From assembly GCF_000485595.1 (NCBI RefSeq), contig NW_014578431.1, forward strand, positions 15,220 through 45,882: 30,663 nucleotides of DNA. Direction: 5' to 3'. Positions 28,287 through 30,663 of this stretch are shown one piece after another; the stretch's first letter is position 1, and each line of letters begins with the position of its first letter. A program made the translations under genes and the position numbers. The DNA comes from Priapulus caudatus (lineage: Eukaryota; Priapulida; Priapulimorpha; Priapulimorphida; Priapulidae). The notes beneath the pieces are model-generated. The model had not been told where the DNA came from, did no database searches, and saw only the letters and a list, made by a program, of their open reading frames with translations.

Positions 28287-30038
28287 ATGGACCTAGACTG
28301 GAGTAGTGAATTGTCAACATGCAGTGGGAATGTGAACTTTATGTGGTCTATGTTCAGTCAAAAACTAAACGAGGCTGTGATGTCATGTGTGCCAAGGAGA
28401 CGAGTGTCGAACAGCAAAAGAAATAAGAGGCATGCAATACCTCTCAGTAGGGAGGTTCTAACCAGGGTAAAGAGGAAACAACGACTGTGGTTGAAGTTTC
28501 TAAAAACAAGAGAGGAGGAAGTGTACTTGAAGTACTGTAAAGCAAGGAACGAGGTCAGAAAAATTACCAGAAAGAGCACAAAACATTATGAAAAAGCAAT
28601 AGCAGACGAGGCAAAATCAAACCCCAAGAAGTTCTGGAGATATGTTCAGACAAAAACAAAGACCAGTGTTAGTGTTCCCGACTTGTACACCAACGAGCAA
28701 AAAGATACTACAGGTAGTGATAAGGAGAAGGCAGAAGTGCTAGCAGACTATTTCTCGTCGGTATTTACATTGGAGCCCGAGGGCGACTTTCCAGCTATAA
28801 CACTAAAAGCAGAGACTAAACTAGACTCAATAACCATTACACCCGAAATAGTAGAGAGAGTGCTAGAGAAACTCAAAACTTCCAAATCACCAGGCCCTGA
28901 CAACATCCACCCCCGAGTCCTGAAGGAATTACGTACAGTGATCAGCAAACCACTATCAGATATTTTTAATGCGTCTATACAAACCCAGCAGATACCACAG
29001 GAGTGGAAGTGCGCTAATGTAACAGCAATCTTCAAGAAAGGAGAAAGGAAGGTGGCAGGGAATTATAGACCAGTCAGTCTGACATGCATAACGTGTAAGG
29101 TTATAGAGACTATTATTCGAGAGAGCATTGTTAACCATATGAAAAGTAATAAACTGTTCAGTAGGAAACAATTTGGATTTATCAGTGGGCGGTCTACTGT
29201 TCTTGAGCTGATACAAGTACTAGAAAATTGGACAGAAATCTTGGATGAGGGAGGCTGTGTGGATGTAATTTACTGTGACTTCATGAAAGCTTTTGATAAG
29301 GTGCCCCACCAGCGCCTCATACATAAGATGGGAATGTACGGAATACTGGAACCATTCACTTCGTGGATCAGAGCTTTCCTACTAGGACGTAAGCAACGAG
29401 TAGTGGTGAAAGGAGAGATGTCCGAGTGGAAAGAGGTGACAAGTGGTATTCCCCAGGGGTCAGTGCTTGGCTCGATCCTATTCGTCGTATACATCAATGA
29501 CTTACCAGAGGTAACACAGGAGGGTACGTCCATCTACTTATTCGCTGATGATACAAAGATCTCAAGGGCTATCAGGGAAGTCGGGGATTGTGAGCTTTTG
29601 CAAGATGACTTGTACAAAATGCAGAAATGGACGGACTGTTGGATGCTGTGTTTCCACCCCGACAAGTGCAAGGTCATGCGAATAGGGAAAAGTAGACTAG
29701 ACAAATTTAACTACAAGCTCAAGGAGGACGGAACAAACTTGAAGTACTCTGAAGAAGAAAAGGATATTGGTGTCACCATTGACAACAAACTAGCTTTTGA
29801 TAAACATATTACTGAAAAAGTTAACAAAGCTAACTCGATCATGGGGCTGATTAGGCGCACTATGGAATACATGGATGTGAAAACTTTTAAATTATTATAC
29901 ACTGGTCCTTGTACGCCGTCACACTGCGATACGCAAATCAGATATGGCTCCCCATCTAGTGAAACACATAGAAAGCATTCGAAAATGTTCAGAGGCCGTG
30001 GACCAAGCAAATCCCTGGTAATGGCAGATTTCTCTTAA
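28287..30038 (+). pseudogene. CR1-like ORF2 reverse transcriptase, open but frameshifted near its end
   Basis: This 583-codon frame carries the reverse transcriptase motifs in order: SKSPGPDNIHP (about residue 200), NYRPVSLT, KQFGFISGRST, YCDFMKAFDKVPH (Asp at about 331), SGIPQGSVLG (about 387) and FADDTKIS (the catalytic Asp pair at about 421-422). The thumb region follows (KDIGVTIDNKLAFDKHI). Near 29905 the reading shifts: family-like residues YANQIWLP occur in another frame and the rest to the stop is out of frame. Further ORF2 remnants (LNIRKYSFVHRSVEF) occur in yet another frame at 30233-30300. Known role: target-primed reverse transcription. Confidence 0.85.
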
Positions 30039-30643
30039 CATAGAGATGCGTCTCCGGCAACTCAGGGCTCGCCAACTCTAGCCTATAGGCGAGTGAGGGG
30101 TGATACATAAGAGATGATATAAAATACTGACCCGTAAATATGATCTTTGAAGTGTTCGGACTTCAAAATTACAACAGGACAGGTGTAATCTCGTAACGCG
30201 GGACATGCACTACAACTACAAAACAGAACGAGATTGAACATCAGGAAATACTCATTTGTACATAGATCAGTGGAATTTGTGGAACAAAGCTATCAGATTA
30301 GTAGTACGAAATCAGTGCAGGTCCTGTTGAGCAAGCTAGACAACATTGGAGAAACCAGCCGCCTATACTGACGTATATAGATAATCTATCCAAGCCACCA
30401 ACCCTTAACACCGTGACATGGAAAATTGTCGAGACCTGACTGTAGAGGTTCTCTGGGAGAGACTAGAGTAGAAGAAAATCTATTAAATCTATGAAATGCA
30501 TGTGGCTGATAGTCCCTCTGCTTTGCTGCACATTTCTGCACTTGCTGTTGACCTGTTGCTTGAGGATGTTGCAGTTGATGACTGTGTGTGATTGGCTTGG
30601 TCTGACCAATGCCAGGCGCTTTCTGTCTCCCTTGAGCCCGAAC
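30039..30643 (+). other. Degraded CR1-like ORF2 tail and 3' UTR
   Basis: Includes the frameshifted C-terminal remnant at 30233-30360, ending in TGA, then non-coding sequence ending ttgagcccgaac before the (ATT)n tail. Confidence 0.6.
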
Positions 30644-30663
30644 TATTATTATTATTATTATTA
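30644..30663 (+). repeat. (ATT)n tail at the 3' end of the CR1-like element
   Basis: Six or more ATT units run into the window edge. This is the expected microsatellite terminus of a CR1-type insertion, so the right target-site junction lies outside the window. Confidence 0.75.

Larger units (their letters stand above)
26577..30663 (+). mobile_element. CR1-like non-LTR retrotransposon, 5'-truncated, inactivated, runs to window edge
   Basis: The element contains ORF1, an APE-type endonuclease, reverse transcriptase, a degraded ORF2 tail and a 3' end in (ATT)n. A microsatellite tail rather than poly(A) is characteristic of CR1/L2-type elements. The left junction abuts the purine minisatellite, where ORF1 is cut at its start. 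It is antisense to the coiled-coil gene and sits in, or just upstream of, that gene's intron. Multiple stops and frameshifts show it cannot move on its own. Confidence 0.85.

Noticed and set aside
26577-30663. Retroviral or viral insertion
   Set aside because: There are no LTRs, integrase, protease or envelope-like frames. The APE endonuclease plus RT order and the (ATT)n tail identify a non-LTR element.

Overview
The window reads as nuclear DNA of a metazoan, most likely a marine invertebrate. Its genes are split by GT-AG introns, with donors such as gtgagt and gtaagt. It is dense in microsatellites, minisatellites and non-autonomous DNA transposons, and it carries a CR1-like non-LTR retrotransposon. 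No bacterial-style operons, Shine-Dalgarno sites or CRISPR arrays are present. I cannot name the phylum.

Left part (1-7000). Positions 1-1670 hold nothing I recognise. From 1670 to 2592 there is a composite repeat: a tRNA-Met(CAU)-like relic on the minus strand next to a ~225-bp tandem array, bracketed by a short direct repeat. The one confidently named gene is a plus-strand UBE2G1 orthologue (ubiquitin-conjugating enzyme E2 G1). Three exons are visible (3364-3461, 5772-5950, 6610-6696), covering the active site to the stop codon. The exons for the first ~50 residues were not found. Its 2.3-kb intron carries a hAT-like element (3880-5602) with a near-perfect foldback element nested inside it. 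The acceptor of the catalytic exon is preceded by two decoy copies of itself.

Middle part (7000-20400). This is mostly repeats: two copies of a dispersed family containing DR1-spaced AGGTCA half-sites, a 23-G run, GT/GC microsatellites, hAT-like termini and a 1.4-kb minisatellite interrupted by a 10-N gap. Several weak exon candidates occur on the plus strand: a signal-peptide exon at 8995, an exon at 10948, and an exon with an acidic segment and a membrane span at 12925. I do not recognise these proteins, and I cannot show that they belong to one gene.

Right part (20400-30663). A minus-strand gene of unknown identity has two phase-compatible exons: a Ser/Asp-rich exon (26328-25902) and a coiled-coil exon (21262-21155). 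The intron between them holds a Harbinger-like non-autonomous element (itself carrying a small TIR element), a fragment of a second LINE, and a 12-bp minisatellite. Immediately upstream of the Ser/Asp-rich exon, on its coding strand, lies a ~200-nt pyrimidine minisatellite. Next to that is a 5'-truncated, multiply broken CR1-like element in the opposite orientation, running to the window edge in an (ATT)n tail.

I found no clearly new multi-gene system. The most unusual observations are the triplicated splice acceptor of UBE2G1, the foldback element with clean 7-bp target duplications, and the dispersed repeat rich in nuclear-receptor half-sites.
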